38,627 nt of DNA from Gloeopeniophorella convolvens. Lineage: Eukaryota; Basidiomycota; Agaricomycetes; Russulales. Positions 1 through 19,549 of the stretch are shown in pieces. The stretch covers positions 1-38,627 of the forward strand of contig WTXD01000121.1 of assembly GCA_022496205.1 (NCBI GenBank), given 5' to 3'. Both the position numbers and the translations under genes were made by a program. Numbering within the stretch: position 1 is the stretch's first letter; each line of letters opens with the position of its first letter. Below the pieces are notes generated by a model. That model was not told where the DNA came from and searched no databases. It saw only the letters and a program-made list of their open reading frames with translations.

Positions 1-1944
1 TTCCAGCCTTGGTTGCTCGAGAAGTGTACTCGTAGGGTCTGTCCACTAAGGATCAGATAGTAACCGTTTTCTCAGTCGTGGAAGATTCCTCGTAGTCCTT
101 CTCCTCTGAGTTCAAGGGGAGCAGCGTCTTCGTTCTGTGCGAAAGGAAGTCGGATAGGCACAAGTTCTGCGATCGTCGGCTCTCGAGACTGAGAAGCCTG
201 TTCTAATGTCACGGCCTGAGCTGGCGTGAGCGGAGCTAGTGAGGGCTGAGACAAGCGAGGTTCGATAAGTCGGTCTCGATGTGAGCCGGTCCTTGAAGGC
301 GCACATGAGTGTGCATGGGATCCTGGATAAGACGTGATGTCTGAAGATGGAGGCAATTGGCCTCCGGTACGTCGAGTTTAAAAGCTGGAGACCTCGCGAT
401 ACTTGGGCGAACAAGTCCCTCACGCGGATTCCCTGGTAACCTCGTCGATTGACAAAGGAGAACAGGCTTAAGGCCATAGAGTACAACTGCTACGCCTTAA
501 GTACTACGAGTCAAACGGTTTACATAATGTCCTAGTATCGAGTCAGACCGAGTCAGAACGGACTCAAGGTTGGTCTCCTAGGTAGAAGTACAGTAAGGGT
601 CCAATGGCATAAGGGGCACGTCAAGAAGCGTGGAGGAATCGTATGACAAGTGAAAGATAAGCGTCCCCAGGTCATGGAGTCGGAACGGAGCTCATATCGT
701 ACACGGAAGATAAGCAGAAAAAGAAAAGTATCGTACAGTTCGTGACACTGTGCATCCCTGGATGTTACGCCGAGGTTGTACAAGAGCACAACCTCACTAT
801 CGCCCCTGAAGTGGGCACGGTCGAGTACACCATGGGCGAGTTTGCGTGACCCAATGACATCACACCAGAAGTGGCAGCCTGCTTCCTTGCCTCCAATGGC
901 ATCTCTGTCGAGACTGCCAAACAGTGGAGAGCGTGGGCATCAGCCTACGTGGATGACAGTCTTTGGCTCTGCATCAGTGAGCCAGACAGCACATTGGGCC
1001 TTGCATAGGATAAGGTGCGGCGCCGGATCGACCAGGACTGCTCCTTGGTACTTTCTTGATTGCAAGGGAATATGCCGGGCAGTATGTTCCTCCCACACCC
1101 TCATCCTCAGCCGCTCCTGGCCCTGCCCATGCACAACCACCCTTGCCGACAGGCGAGGACAAAGACATGACCCTGATCGATCACACCAAAGACCACACCC
1201 TCAACTTCGACAATGACAACACCATGAGACCCACAAACTTTTGAAGGTTGCTATTCATTCTCAGGGTCCTTAACCCTTTCTGCATCCCAAGTTTTACCAC
1301 AGCAGGTGTGGTGGGAGCTCCAACTCCGCACAACACTAGTACAGTTGAGAGGAAGGTTGTTTTGAGACAACCGGCGAGGCATTCGCATAGAGCTGAAGTC
1401 TTGCACCAACCAACAGACCAGGAGCAATCATCGACTTGGCTACCTTTATGCAAGGTAGCGATGAAGGAGTCAAACTGTAGAAAGCTGGTCCTCAAGATTA
1501 GAACTCGTAGTACTACTACAAGGAGGCTGTTGGCACTCTTACCTGGTCCTCAAGAGGAAAGTCTGAGGACCTAAGTGCGCAACTACATGGGTTTATATAC
1601 TACTAGAGGAGTGCTTACAAAGTGACTCCACAGCTGCTGACTGAGTGACTTGGTGCTGACTGATGCACCTTACTTATGCTCACTAAGCCAGTTTCCCACA
1701 CTATGTCATGCTCACTTAGCAATGACATCATGCGCAGCACAATCTAGACTACTGACATCACTATGACGTCACAACCCAAAGTCCATGGCCTCTAGGCCCT
1801 TTTGGCCCATTCTAACCCTACTATCCCATAGGACGAGTCACAAGACGAGTCATGAGATGTCATGTGCAGCTTATGTAAGCCTGCACCTAACACAAAGGAA
1901 ATAATTCCTGTGGAATATATGCTTTTAGCACTTCTTTGATTACT

Positions 1945-1977
1945 CACTTAGCAGTGAAGGCTCAAGCCTGCTAAGTG
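1945..1977. repeat. Perfect 10-bp inverted repeat (hairpin)
   Basis: CACTTAGCAG at 1945-1954 is followed after 13 nt by its exact reverse complement CTGCTAAGTG at 1968-1977. The related word CTCACTTAGCA also occurs at 1711-1721. The surroundings are non-coding and repeat-like, so it could be part of a decayed LTR or MITE. No function is shown by the sequence. Confidence 0.6.
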
Positions 1978-2357
1978 GTCCAGGAATCCTTTGAAAAGAC
2001 ACGTCTGTGACAGCAGGCTTTTCTTATCTCCATCATGGTGCTCTGCACCATACAACCACTGGGGTGCTAGCATGCCCCTTATACCCATTCTCGGCAGATG
2101 CTCCCACCTCTGTGCTCATTCTGGAGAGGGAGGGTGTAAGGTGGACGCCTTACTGGTGCCGCCAGCCTGGCTCAACCGGCATGTGTTCATGAACACACGC
2201 CCCATTGGAGATGACTCGCAGTGTGGGCCAGAGCGTGGGAGATGATGGAGGGCTGGGACACGCGGGCACAAATTATGTAACTACTATACAGTTTATGTCA
2301 CCTTAAAGAGCGCTGGAACCTTAATGGTCTGGCACTTCATCAGGTGGAAGCGCACGT

Positions 2358-3881
2358 CGTATTTAGGACAAAATAGGCACTTTGTGTACACTTAGGCCAT
2401 TGTAGCACCCCCCCCTTTAAATCATACAAAATAGACGCACCAAATCCTAATTTGCACTATTTAGATCATCATGGACAAAATGGACAAAGAGGCCCAAACG
2501 GGCCACTGTGAGATCGTGCAGGCACCTGAAACATCCCCTCAGGCATCACACAAGAGAACATAATAGAAATGCTTCTATTGAGCTATACTACTATGTCAAA
2601 GTACATTGTTATCCTTATTCTCGTCCCTTGCCCTCTTATCCAACAGTGGATAGGTCATTCTTGAGGACCCGGTGCGGCCACGCGAATCCAGTTCCACTTC
2701 AGGGCAGCGTGCGGAGTTGCGCACACCGCCGTTTCACGCTATCCTCCTTGTTTGAACCGTGTCCGACATGTTTCTTTGCCAGTATGTTGATTGGCCTCTG
2801 TGGATCAGGTATTGCCGGTGGACACTGAACAATTATTAGTTAATTAACAGTACTTGGAGTATTGAAGAACAAACAGACCTGGATGGTACAAGAGAGGGTC
2901 ATGAGGAACACGGCCAGTGCGAGGAATCCAGGAGTAAGCCAGAGACACAAACAAGAGCAGTGCAATGAGCAGGAGGCACAGCAAGGGAGCGAGTAACACA
3001 AGAGTCTCAGCCACTCAATAGCACAGGGGAGCAAGTAAGTGAGCAAGTGGAAGCATGACAAACAGACAGGCGAGCAAGCACGGACAGTTGCAGGAGCCAG
3101 GTAGAGGACACAGAGAGTGTGAGGAGAGAGGGGAGCGAGGATAAGGGCGGGGCGACGTGGCAACGCAAAATCGGACGATACCGGGGATTGCCGGTTCCAT
3201 CATGCGTCACGCATTATGCATCACGCGGCGCCATGCAGGGAGCCGGGCCGTTCGGAAGTCCGAGAACTCGGAGCGGAGCGCGACTTGACGGATTGTTCCG
3301 TCTTTCCTCTGTCACTCTCCTGCTCAATGCTCCCCCGCACACCCACCCCGATGGACGCGTACCTCACGATCGCTGCCGAGCCACCCCCCACACCCACGCG
3401 TGGCATGTGCAACTGGTCGCGCATGTGTTCGGGAAAGACGTGGGTGCGCAACATGCTCGGGCTTGCCAGGGATGAGTACCATGCCGCTGCACGCAGTGCC
3501 AATGGCACTGGCACTGTGCATGCTTCCCATTGTGTGTGTGCGGTTCTCTGACATGTATACCCGCAGACTGCAAAGTCCAGACAATCAAGGACTTCACGTG
3601 GCCGTCGGCCATGCTCGCGCAGCACGCTGCTGCTCGACAACTCGCGCACCCAGGCTACACACTGGCTACACAACTACCTCTGCGTGCCTAAGTCCACCGC
3701 CGCGCAAACCTCGCTGCGCTCGCATGTGCCGCGACCTCGCCCCAGCCCAAAGCCGGTGAGTACACCAGAAATAGTAAGGCTTTGACGTAGTGGCCTAAAT
3801 TGTACGATTTAGGGCCAAATAGACAATGCGAGGCCTAAATCTACGAATTAGAGCTATTTGGACACGACGTGGACAAAGCGG
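2358..3881. repeat. Diverged AT-rich direct repeats flanking a GC-rich segment
   Basis: The words ATTTAGGACAAAATAGGC (from about 2360) and AAATAGAC (2429-2436), followed by CTATTTAGAT and ATGGACAAA, recur in diverged form and similar order near 3807-3881: ATTTAGGGCCAAATAGAC, then CTATTTGGAC and GTGGACAAAG. The repeats bracket about 1.3 kb of GC-richer DNA with long open frames on both strands. This arrangement fits subterminal repeats of an old mobile element, but no target-site duplication or transposase was recognised. Confidence 0.3.
3347..3761 (+). pseudogene. Possible decayed or frameshifted coding segment
   Basis: The plus strand shows protein-like runs in two frames that do not join cleanly. 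A frame starting with ATG near 3350 (MDAYLTIAAEP) can be spliced over a roughly 35-nt intron ending in CCCGCAG at about 3564, giving a run with KVQTIKDFTWPSAML. Just after that, around 3620, the more plausible continuation is in another frame (LLLDNSRTQATHWLHNYL) and runs to a good donor GTGAGT near 3761. This would need a one-base frameshift or an unseen splice. I do not recognise the family. It may also be chance coding potential in GC-rich DNA. Confidence 0.2.
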
Positions 3882-4572
3882 GATTCGCTTTTTCCTGATG
3901 TTGAATAGTTACTTATAGACAGTGTTGACTGGTTCTATAGGTCTGACTTCTCAGAGTACTATTGAGGCCTATGACAGCAGCCTTACAGTTAGGTAGATAT
4001 CCAGACTTCTAACCTTTAAAGTCACTGATAAGCTTGCATCAGCTCTTGTGACTCTGGCCAGACCAGCAAGGGGGCCACAAGGTTTTGCCAGTTTTGCTAA
4101 TGTCTCTCCTATATAGGCTAGCACTACAATAACACTATTGATGTGTTCCCTTCTGCTTTCTACAATTGTAGATCACCTTCTATCAAATGTTCTCCAGTCT
4201 CTGCTACCCTCTCTACACACACACCACAAGTGAGTCCTAACAGCACCTTCATTTGTTGCACTTCAACAAGGGGCCCCATCTAATGAGAAATCTGCACAAC
4301 AGGGGCCTAAGAATTTGTAACTACCTATAAGAAAGCATGTAGTATTGTAGTAGCAGATCAGGTGGTTAAATCTTGTCCTTTACCTTAGTCAAGCACTGCT
4401 ATCAAGTAATCTCTGATCCAACCCTTAGCCATGCTTTCAGGAGGCCTAACAAAATCATTCACAACAAAATATTGTACCATGGCTGTCTGCACATGCGCGC
4501 AGAGAATGGACAATATATCAATACGAAACACATGAGTTTAACACGAGCTACCTGCAGAACGGGGAGGGGAGT

Positions 4573-5372
4573 CTATGCCTTTGGCTCCCAGCTGACACCG
4601 CACCCGCAGCCGGGGCCGGCGGCCTGCGGGTTGTCCGTGACGCGGAACGAGCTGCCGATGAGCTCCGTCGCAAAGTCGATCGTCGAGCCGCGCAGGAGAC
4701 CGAGAGAGACGGCATCGATGACAAGGCGCGCTTGCGGTACGGCGGGGTGCTCGAACTCACTGCGAGCGAGGCACGGTCAGCGGTCAGCAGCGCACACAGC
4801 ATGGGGCGCACTAGTCTTCCGGCGCGCGCTCATGCGTGAGCTCCATTTTGTACTGGTATCCGTGGCATCCGCCCGATTCGACTGCGACGCGCAGCGCCGC
4901 ATCTGCGCGCTCGCTCCGCAGCGAGACCTTGCGAAGTTGCTGCCAGGCGCGCGGATGTGTAAGCTCACCTCGGTCCCGCGCAAACTGACCAGGCACACAC
5001 CTCTGCAGCGCGCTCCGTGAGCCCCAGCTGCGCCTCGCCGGGGGGCATCACGTCTGCGTCGAGCTCTGCCGCTTCGATGTCCTCCGGTGTTGGCACGCGG
5101 CGGATGGAGAGAAGCGAGGATGGAGGCGGCGACGCGGGTGCCGCCTTGTGCGGCCGCGAAGACACGATCGACCTCCGGGAGAAGGTTGGGCTCAACGCAG
5201 GGCGCAAACATGAGCTTGAGTCCAAGAATTGTGAGAGTTGTGCGCGACGGCAGGGAAGGGTGCGCGCAAAGCGGGCGGACTGGGCGAAGAGGGAGGTCAT
5301 GGCGGTCGTCGGGCGAGACGAGGTAGCGGGGACGCCGGGCCGAGTGTTCGTGCGTCGCGTATGACTAAACAT
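4573..5372 (-). CDS. ISA2: Mitochondrial iron-sulfur assembly protein ISA2 (HesB/IscA family)
   Basis: ISA2 acts in the mitochondrial matrix with ISA1 and IBA57 in making [4Fe-4S] clusters. The model has three exons: 5001-5372, 4812-4939 and 4573-4759, with introns of 61 and 52 nt, giving 228 aa from the first ATG. A later in-frame ATG near 5300 (MTSLFAQSARFA) is an alternative start. The Arg/Ser-rich N-terminus fits a mitochondrial presequence. The A-type core begins at LTERAAEQL and holds the three conserved cysteines: ESGGCHGYQY and the C-terminal GCGCGVSW, after the conserved GSSFRV-NPQA stretch. The gene is head to head with RVB1 across 229 bp. Family assignment is firm; the exact start is not. 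Confidence 0.96.
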
Positions 5373-7362
<1,990 letters not shown>

Positions 7363-7525
7363 CGGCCGGGCCCGCGGTGCCAGATATTTTGCTAATGTAG
7401 GAGACTTCTTGTAGTAGGACGACAGAGGGAGCCCGTCACAAAAAGGAGGATGCGCACCGCTCGCGATGTCGCAATAAATTAGACTAGAACATACTGTTCG
7501 TCTACACTCACACCATCCCGCGGCT

Positions 7526-8696
<1,171 letters not shown>

Positions 8697-9022
8697 ATGA
8701 AGGACACCGAGGCGATCCAGAACCTCAAGAGCATCCTCCGTGGCACCCTCCGCATCACGGTCGCCGACAACCGCGCCTTTGTCGGCACCTTCATTGGCAC
8801 CGACAAGAGCCTCAACCTCCTCCTTGTCAACACCGACGAGTTCCGTCTCGGGCCCAACGAGAACCCCGCGGGTAGATACGTCGGCCAGGTCATGGTCCCC
8901 TGGCGCTTGATCCGTGGCGTCGAGATGCAAGTCGGGGACGACGCAGACTACGCCGACCAGGTGCGCGCTTGTCTTGATCGTTCATGGCTGCTCATGCAAT
9001 TTCGATGCAGGTGTATCTATAG
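8697..9022 (+). CDS. NAA38: LSM-domain protein, NAA38 (LSMD1/Mak31)-like
   Basis: The product is a small Sm-fold protein. The closest family I recognise is NAA38, the auxiliary subunit of the NatC N-terminal acetyltransferase. Two exons: 8697-8960 and 9011-9022; the second adds only three codons (VYL) before the stop, giving 91 aa. Sm motif 1 is seen as LRITVADNRAFVGTFIGTD followed by LNLLLVNTDEF; Sm motif 2 is replaced by the NAA38-like RYVGQVMVPWRLIRGVEM, which lacks the canonical RG(N/D) of RNA-binding LSM proteins. An LSM ring subunit is the main alternative. A TATAAAA lies 57 nt upstream of the ATG. Converges on PRP16. Confidence 0.85.
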
Positions 9023-9319
9023 ATCTGCCCAGATTCTTATGTGGGCTGAAAACCATGTATAGCATCTCTTCCTGTCGTGGTGGTCGCTGCTGCCTCCGCA
9101 GAAGCCACCCTTCCCTAGGTATTACGGGGCTCTCCACCCATGCGTTTGGGACTCAGTATGGCGGGCGCTGCTGGAGATGTTGGCGTAAAGGTTCTGGGAA
9201 CACCCTTTATAGTGATCGCACACTGCTGCGATACAGAGCCGATGTACTCCATCTAACAATACAAGGATCTATACAGCACATAGCCGTAGAGCACCTACAA
9301 TACACAGTGCACTCCCCAT

Positions 9320-14161
<4,842 letters not shown>

Positions 14162-15712
14162 GCCAGAGTGTAAAGTCAGTCACTGTCGGGCCAACGCGAC
14201 AACACCTGTGTTGCTTAGTCAGCGAACCACTATTTCCATATCATGTTTCCATCCTTGTTCCATCCGACACAACCTGACAAGACCTGACACGACGGTGACC
14301 TTCGGACACATCAACACGCTTCATCATCGTGACGGTCTCCCCAAGCGTCGGACTTACAAACAGTTTCCTCGCGAATCTATCGGAGGCTCGTGGGGCCCTG
14401 CAGGGACTGCCTGAACGGCCTCTTACCTGAGCAATCCCGAGCCACCTCTGAATCTGGGTGGTTTGGACAAACTTGCCCCTGCTTCCTGCGCGCCACCTGA
14501 TCAAAGCTCTCCCGGCCGCGACATATTTTTAGCTGCTCATCACCAAGTGTTGGGCCTTCCTGCGACGCGGCCCTGCCGTATGTGCTCTACGAGTCCACTT
14601 GTGCACCTGTACTTACCGTGCACTGCGTTCGGTGCATCTTAGCAGTCGTTCTCCGTTACATGGGTCGACGCTGATGCAATCTGATGCCTGGCATATGCAA
14701 CCATCCTTGAATATCGTCGTACCGGTGCACAATGTATCTCTGCTACGAACTGCGGGAGCGGACCGACGTCCGCGGCGCCCAGTTGCCTCTCAGCGACCGC
14801 GTCAGATCGCAGCCCAAACTGGAAAGTGGGTAAAACACGAAGCCGCGAGCGGATTCTCACAGGAATCACCATGGCGCTTCCTGGCATAGCCCTCAGGCCC
14901 AGATTACCGCTGCATCCCACGGCGTTCACTCTTAACAACGGTGCGAATGCTCGGATGATGGTGGACCTCACCCGAGACAGATCACCTTCCATTGACCCCC
15001 CCCCCCCCCGAATCGGCACTGGCGTCTACAGCTCTCCTGTTTCTGTACGATGGCCTTCCGTCTGAGGGGTCATGCCAACTATTTCACCTAACCATGTAGA
15101 TGTATCAACGCCACCGACAGAATAATCGATCATTATCTGGCACAGGCGCGCCCACTTTTCGCCAGTTCCCGACGGCGTTTACTTACTGTGTGCCGAGCGT
15201 ACTACCCTCCACGTTGTCCCGACTTCGTTGACAGAGCTCCTCAAGGACCAGGAAGGGCCCTTGCAGATACCTCGGCCGGCCCTGCGCCACTATCACGCCC
15301 GTGCTGATACACCGCAGCGATTCTGCGTGAGACTCACCATCCAGTGTAAGAATACACAGGAAGAAACAGAAGCCTGGCACATGACAACGTTCAAGCTGGC
15401 GAGGACCCCTCTGGACCCCGCTCCGTGCCCGGTACCGGACGTGGTTCTGAACTTAAGTCTCGAATCAGGCCCCGCCTACTGATGCCTCACTATTGAACCG
15501 TTGTCACTTCAATTATTGGCGCCTTCTCTCGCCGATCCGCGCACTTGATTCATGTCGTAGCTCTTGGCTCTGTCCATCACAGGAAATGACCAGACGGCGT
15601 TAGCTCGGCACGCCACGCTCTTGATATAGTCACAGCACTACCTTTGGTCCATAACACCTCTATCTTCCAAGTCGCCCTCGGCGCCGTTTCGTTCTTTGCC
15701 CCGTTTAGAGTC
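14162..15712. other. Intergenic, no gene seen; 14-nt poly-C tract
   Basis: This 1.55-kb gap between PRP16 and the first DUF6534-type gene holds only short frames without recognisable motifs. A run of 14 C residues occupies 14996-15009. A weak TATA-like GATATAG lies about 90 nt before the next start codon. Promoters of the two diverging genes must lie here. Confidence 0.5.
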
Positions 15713-17609
15713 ATGCCCTCCCTGATTCCTGTCGATAACCTCCTGGGTGCGTTCTTCATCGGCGTATCGCTGTCCTCGATGTAAGTGGATGTTGTTTGAG
15801 TCTTTTGGGAGATGGATCTGACCAGAAAACACAGTGTCTACGGAGCGACATGGCTGCAAGTTTATTCATATTTTACAAAACACTGCCAAAATGACAGACT
15901 CTTTCTCAAGAGTTTCGTGAGTAACAAGAGACTACTGCGCCAATCGCGAACTCACAGAAATACAAGGTTGGGGCGCTCCTGTAAGATTTTGCAGTTGGCG
16001 CCATCAGAAGGTGGCTCACTATGACTAGACTGCTGGACACACTACATCTAGTGTTGGTGATACATGGGTACTACATAGTAGGGGTAACAAATTTCGGGGA
16101 CTTCCTCGCAGACCTGAAAGCTCCATGGTACGAATCATCTTTAATCGCACGTTCTGCAGAGCTCAAACATATTTTAGGAGCCTCCAAGTGCAAAGCTTGA
16201 TCGGGAGTACGTCTCACAATGAAGTATTGATTATGCTTAACTGATTTCTACTCGTGCAGTCATTTTGGCCGCTTGCATCCAGCAGTATGCGCCTTATTCT
16301 CACTATGCCCCCTATACCCTCATTGTGTCGTGCCAGGTTCTACGCATGGAGGATCTACAGACGTACGTTCCTTACGAACCCGATTAACATCCCGGATAGC
16401 CATACTCACACCTATCACAGTGAGCATGGGCAAAATCTACATGCCGGCCCTGATTGTACTTTTATTGTTCCCAAACCATAATAGTGGTGCTGATGCTTGG
16501 CCTATCAGGTAGTCATATCTTATGCCGAACTCAGTGAGTTTACGCTGGGCCAAATTGATGTGTCTTGAAACGCTAACAATTTGCTAACAATGTCAATAGC
16601 TCTTGGAATTGGTGCGTGGGAGTCCCGCTCAGAACCACAGCCGCTGTCTTATCTCTGCTGCCGTGCGCAGTCTACCTCGTCCAATGGTGCGTTTCAGAGA
16701 AGGCCCACCTACACCGCGATTGACATCTCTTCCAGTTTCCGCTTTCCTCTGTACACACAAGCTACTGTTCAGGTTGTATGTCCTTCGCTACTCTTCCGGC
16801 CATTGTGTGACACTTCATAATGGTATCCACAGCCAATCTCAATCTCCGGGCTCTCAATGGAGGTCGCGTGCGACGTAGTCATCACGGCAAGCATGGTGTA
16901 TTACCTACTCACGAGCCGTACAAAGGTAAAACGGTAAGGGAGCCTTCTACCTTGGGAGCTCCAACCCGGAACGAGCATCTCCCACAGGACGCATTCTGCC
17001 CTCACGACGCTTGCGGTCTATTCAGTCAACAGTGGCGCACTCACACTGTACGCCCGTTACTCGGCTGCGTTCAACCCCGATGCTAACTTACATCGCAGTG
17101 TTTTCGCTATATCTTGCCTTTCGACGGTATGCACCCCTCCCTCCATATCTTCACCATTCACTCACTTCTCCACGCACCCAGTTCGCGCGCTACTCCCGCA
17201 CGCTTATCTACGCTCCTTTCTTCTTTGTTCTCGTTCGTCTATATACCTGCGCATTCATGGCCATGTACGTCTCCCCCGTCCTCTGCCCCTACGCGCGCCC
17301 CTTCTTACGTTCGGATGGTATCGCAGCCTGAACTCGCGCGACCACATCCGCACGACGCTCGACGCCGGGCACGGTACGATGGTCACCATCTCTCAATTCA
17401 CGCCTGCGCCTCGACCGAGCAAGAGCGGCACGGCCTCCGTGACGGACGTCGACTCGCATGCACAACCGAGCTTCGGCCCCAGCACAATTGACATCGTCCC
17501 GCAGAAGATGAGTTTTCTTCACTTCGCCGCGGACGAGGAGTCAAGCACGGGCACGGTTGATGTGGAGCTTGCGAGGATCGGCCCCAATGGGAAGTATGGC
17601 GAAGTGTAA
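15713..17609 (+). CDS. DUF6534-type seven-helix membrane protein, copy A
   Basis: This is a fungal multi-pass membrane protein; function unknown. Seventeen exons: 15713-15780, 15835-15916, 15967-15980, 16029-16127, 16178-16206, 16260-16284, 16337-16362, 16421-16455, 16509-16533, 16600-16611, 16671-16686, 16736-16775, 16833-16933, 16988-17047, 17099-17126, 17182-17264 and 17327-17609 give 341 aa. Landmarks are VYGATWLQVYSYF after helix 1, VTNFGD near residue 74, FYAWRIYRLS after helix 3, DVVITASMVYYLLTSRT in helix 5, LIYAPFFF before helix 7 and LNSRDH at about 249-254. The roughly 90-residue cytosolic tail is polar, with TISQFTP and an acidic end. It is the longest copy. The intron that splits exon 5 in copies B, C and D is exactly absent here. 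It converges on mL38. Confidence 0.9.
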
Positions 17610-17984
17610 CAAGCCACACAGACCGATATTCCTTCCTTTTCAGTCATTTATTATCGAATTTCTTGGATGAGGCGGCCGGGACTTTTGCCACGCACGTATG
17701 TAGAAGCTGGTTTAGGTTATAGACATACTTACTGTTGTGTCAGTAGCTACGACCGAGTGATCCTACATGATTCTGCGTGATCCACGATATTGTCGTGAGA
17801 TGTTCCAAGGCCGGAGTCAAGTCTCTGTCGGTTTTTACACATACAGTTCCTCTGGAGCATCAGGAACACCGTTTGCCGCCATGGGAGCGATCAATCACCT
17901 AGCCCTAGGAAGACGAACATGGCAGATTATGTCTATTACCCAGAGTTACTGGCACGTAGGCTATCCAAGCGAAAGGCTCCATCG

Positions 17985-19549
17985 TCACGCGTACTTCTTC
18001 GTCGCTTTCAGCTCGGCGTACCGATCCGGCTTCGGAGGATACCCGTAGCGCGGCTCCGGTTTTTCTGCAAAGGCAATCAGTTCCAAACTCGCTGTCCAGA
18101 TGCAACAGATAGGGTGCTTACTGATGACCTCCCTCCAGATCCTGGAGCTCTCCTCGTCCCACACTGATCGCCACATGAAGGCGCCTCCACCGTTCGTGCC
18201 GAGCCTATGCGTCTCCACAAACTCGCGAAGATTAAAGTTGTCGCGCTCGAGCGGACCGGACGGTAGAGACAATTTGGTAGTGGGCTCCGCATGCGGGAGG
18301 AGGAGTAGGGCATAGCGGTGGTATGGTGTACCCTTCGCGGGATGCGGGGGTACATAGGGAGTGTGCGCGGCCGGTGGAAGAAGGCCAGCTGTTGTCGCAG
18401 AGAGCGTGATGTTCGGTCTGCATACACAGTGAGAATATCGTTTTACGTGGAACGGAACAAACGTACTGCAACCAATGGAGGTAGGTCCTGAAGGACTGGT
18501 TTTCTTCGTCTGGTACATCTACGAGAAATTGAGATTGTGTAAGTATGGGAACCGCAGTGCGCCACCCACCTGGGTCGACCATAAGCAACGTATACATCCT
18601 CGGTTCAGGATGGAAGGCGCTCGCGAAGAGCTTTGGTGGGCGACGCGTCTGTCCAACATCTATTCAGCACCGATTCTTGTTTTAAATCATTGAGCACACG
18701 TACCTGCTCGTTGACCATGAACATGCCAGCTTCGACCGGAGCCGTCCTTCTCTTCACTCTCGCGCGAAGAACAGGGTTCGTTGGTGGAGCCTCCGGAAAG
18801 ACGACACGGAGGTCGACGGAGGGCTTGAGCTCAGGAAGAATGTCTGGCACAACGTGCATCTGATAGAGTCGTTCCATCTTGATGACGCTTCGTCAATGAA
18901 CTAACTACGCAGTGTAAAGTGGGAAGACAACATACGAGCAGGTCCAACGCGCCGTCGTTACGCCAGTGCTGTTCAACAAGGTGGCGGTAGACCTTCTGAC
19001 TCATGTCCGCTATGCCAAAAAGTTTATCAGCCCATCCCCACGCGCGCACAAGTATATAGATAACGGACCCATGCCGTTCGCAGCCTTCCACCTCACCTCT
19101 GGCAGGTTCACCTGGGCCATGACTTCGAGAGTATCCAGCCTATCTCTCGCCTCTTGCATCTCTTCGGCAGATATTTCTCCCTTCTCGAGGCTCAGACGAA
19201 GGGCGTCGGCTTCTGCTTGGACAGCGGCTGAGTCTGCACGGATGTAGGCCAGGGCCTCGTCGTACGCCGGGATGACGCCAGGCGCGACGGGGCGATTCCA
19301 CTCGCGCGGCCTTTCAATGCTGATGCTCGGGCGAATGGCGGCATACTTCGGGTTCCTGCGTCCTTGAGTCTTACGTGCCGGTGCGGGCGTTGGGGCTGGG
19401 TCGGAGGTGGGCGCGCTGGACGTGTCAGCTGTGCTTGGTGCAGCCGGAGGCAGAGGGAGCCCGGAAGCAGCACCCGAGAGCGTCTCGAGGGTTGAGCTTG
19501 CCCTGGCGAGAGGTGCGCGAAGAGCGCGAAGACGACCGAGTGTGAGCAT
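17985..19549 (-). CDS. MRPL35: Mitochondrial large ribosomal subunit protein mL38 (PEBP-like)
   Basis: mL38 is a structural protein of the mitochondrial large ribosomal subunit (yeast Mrpl35) built on a PEBP fold. Seven exons: 19069-19549, 18936-19009, 18704-18877, 18570-18648, 18467-18518, 18122-18417 and 17985-18064 give 411 aa. The N-terminus (MLTLGRLRALRAPLARASS) is a good mitochondrial presequence, followed by a Pro/Ala/Thr-rich linker. Family landmarks are IERPREWNRP, QHWRNDGALDLL, MERLYQMHVVPD, MYTLLMVDPDVPDEENQSF and YLHWLQPN, then HRYALLLLP, FNLREFVETH and FMWRSVWD in the PEBP core. The tail ends RYGYPPKPDRYAELK. The start chosen is the ATG directly before the presequence. It sits between two membrane-protein paralogues but is functionally unrelated. 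Confidence 0.93.

Larger units (their letters stand above)
1..4572. other. Gene-poor, repeat-like region; no nameable gene
   Basis: No recognisable intact gene was found in this stretch, which is less GC-rich and less organised than the housekeeping block after it. Frames of 60-150 codons exist on both strands but none carries a motif I recognise, and several overlap one another. Around 780-1010 the plus strand has a protein-like reading frame interrupted by stops near 847 and 1007, which may be a decayed element. The segment 1580-2500 contains repeated CTCACTTAGC-type words, a hairpin and AT-rich ATTTAG words that recur near 3790-3890. These features suggest old transposable-element sequence, but I saw no reverse transcriptase, integrase, transposase or clear LTR pair. 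Confidence 0.5.

Noticed and set aside
1600..2330. LTR retrotransposon terminal repeat
   Set aside because: No second copy with matching ends, no TG...CA borders with target-site duplication, and no pol domains could be found.
3221..3673. 150-codon minus-strand frame
   Set aside because: No motif, and several equally long frames overlap it on both strands in a GC-rich segment.
4373..5020. Long plus-strand frame of 215 codons
   Set aside because: It lies antisense to ISA2, whose exons carry conserved cysteine motifs; it is a GC-rich shadow frame.
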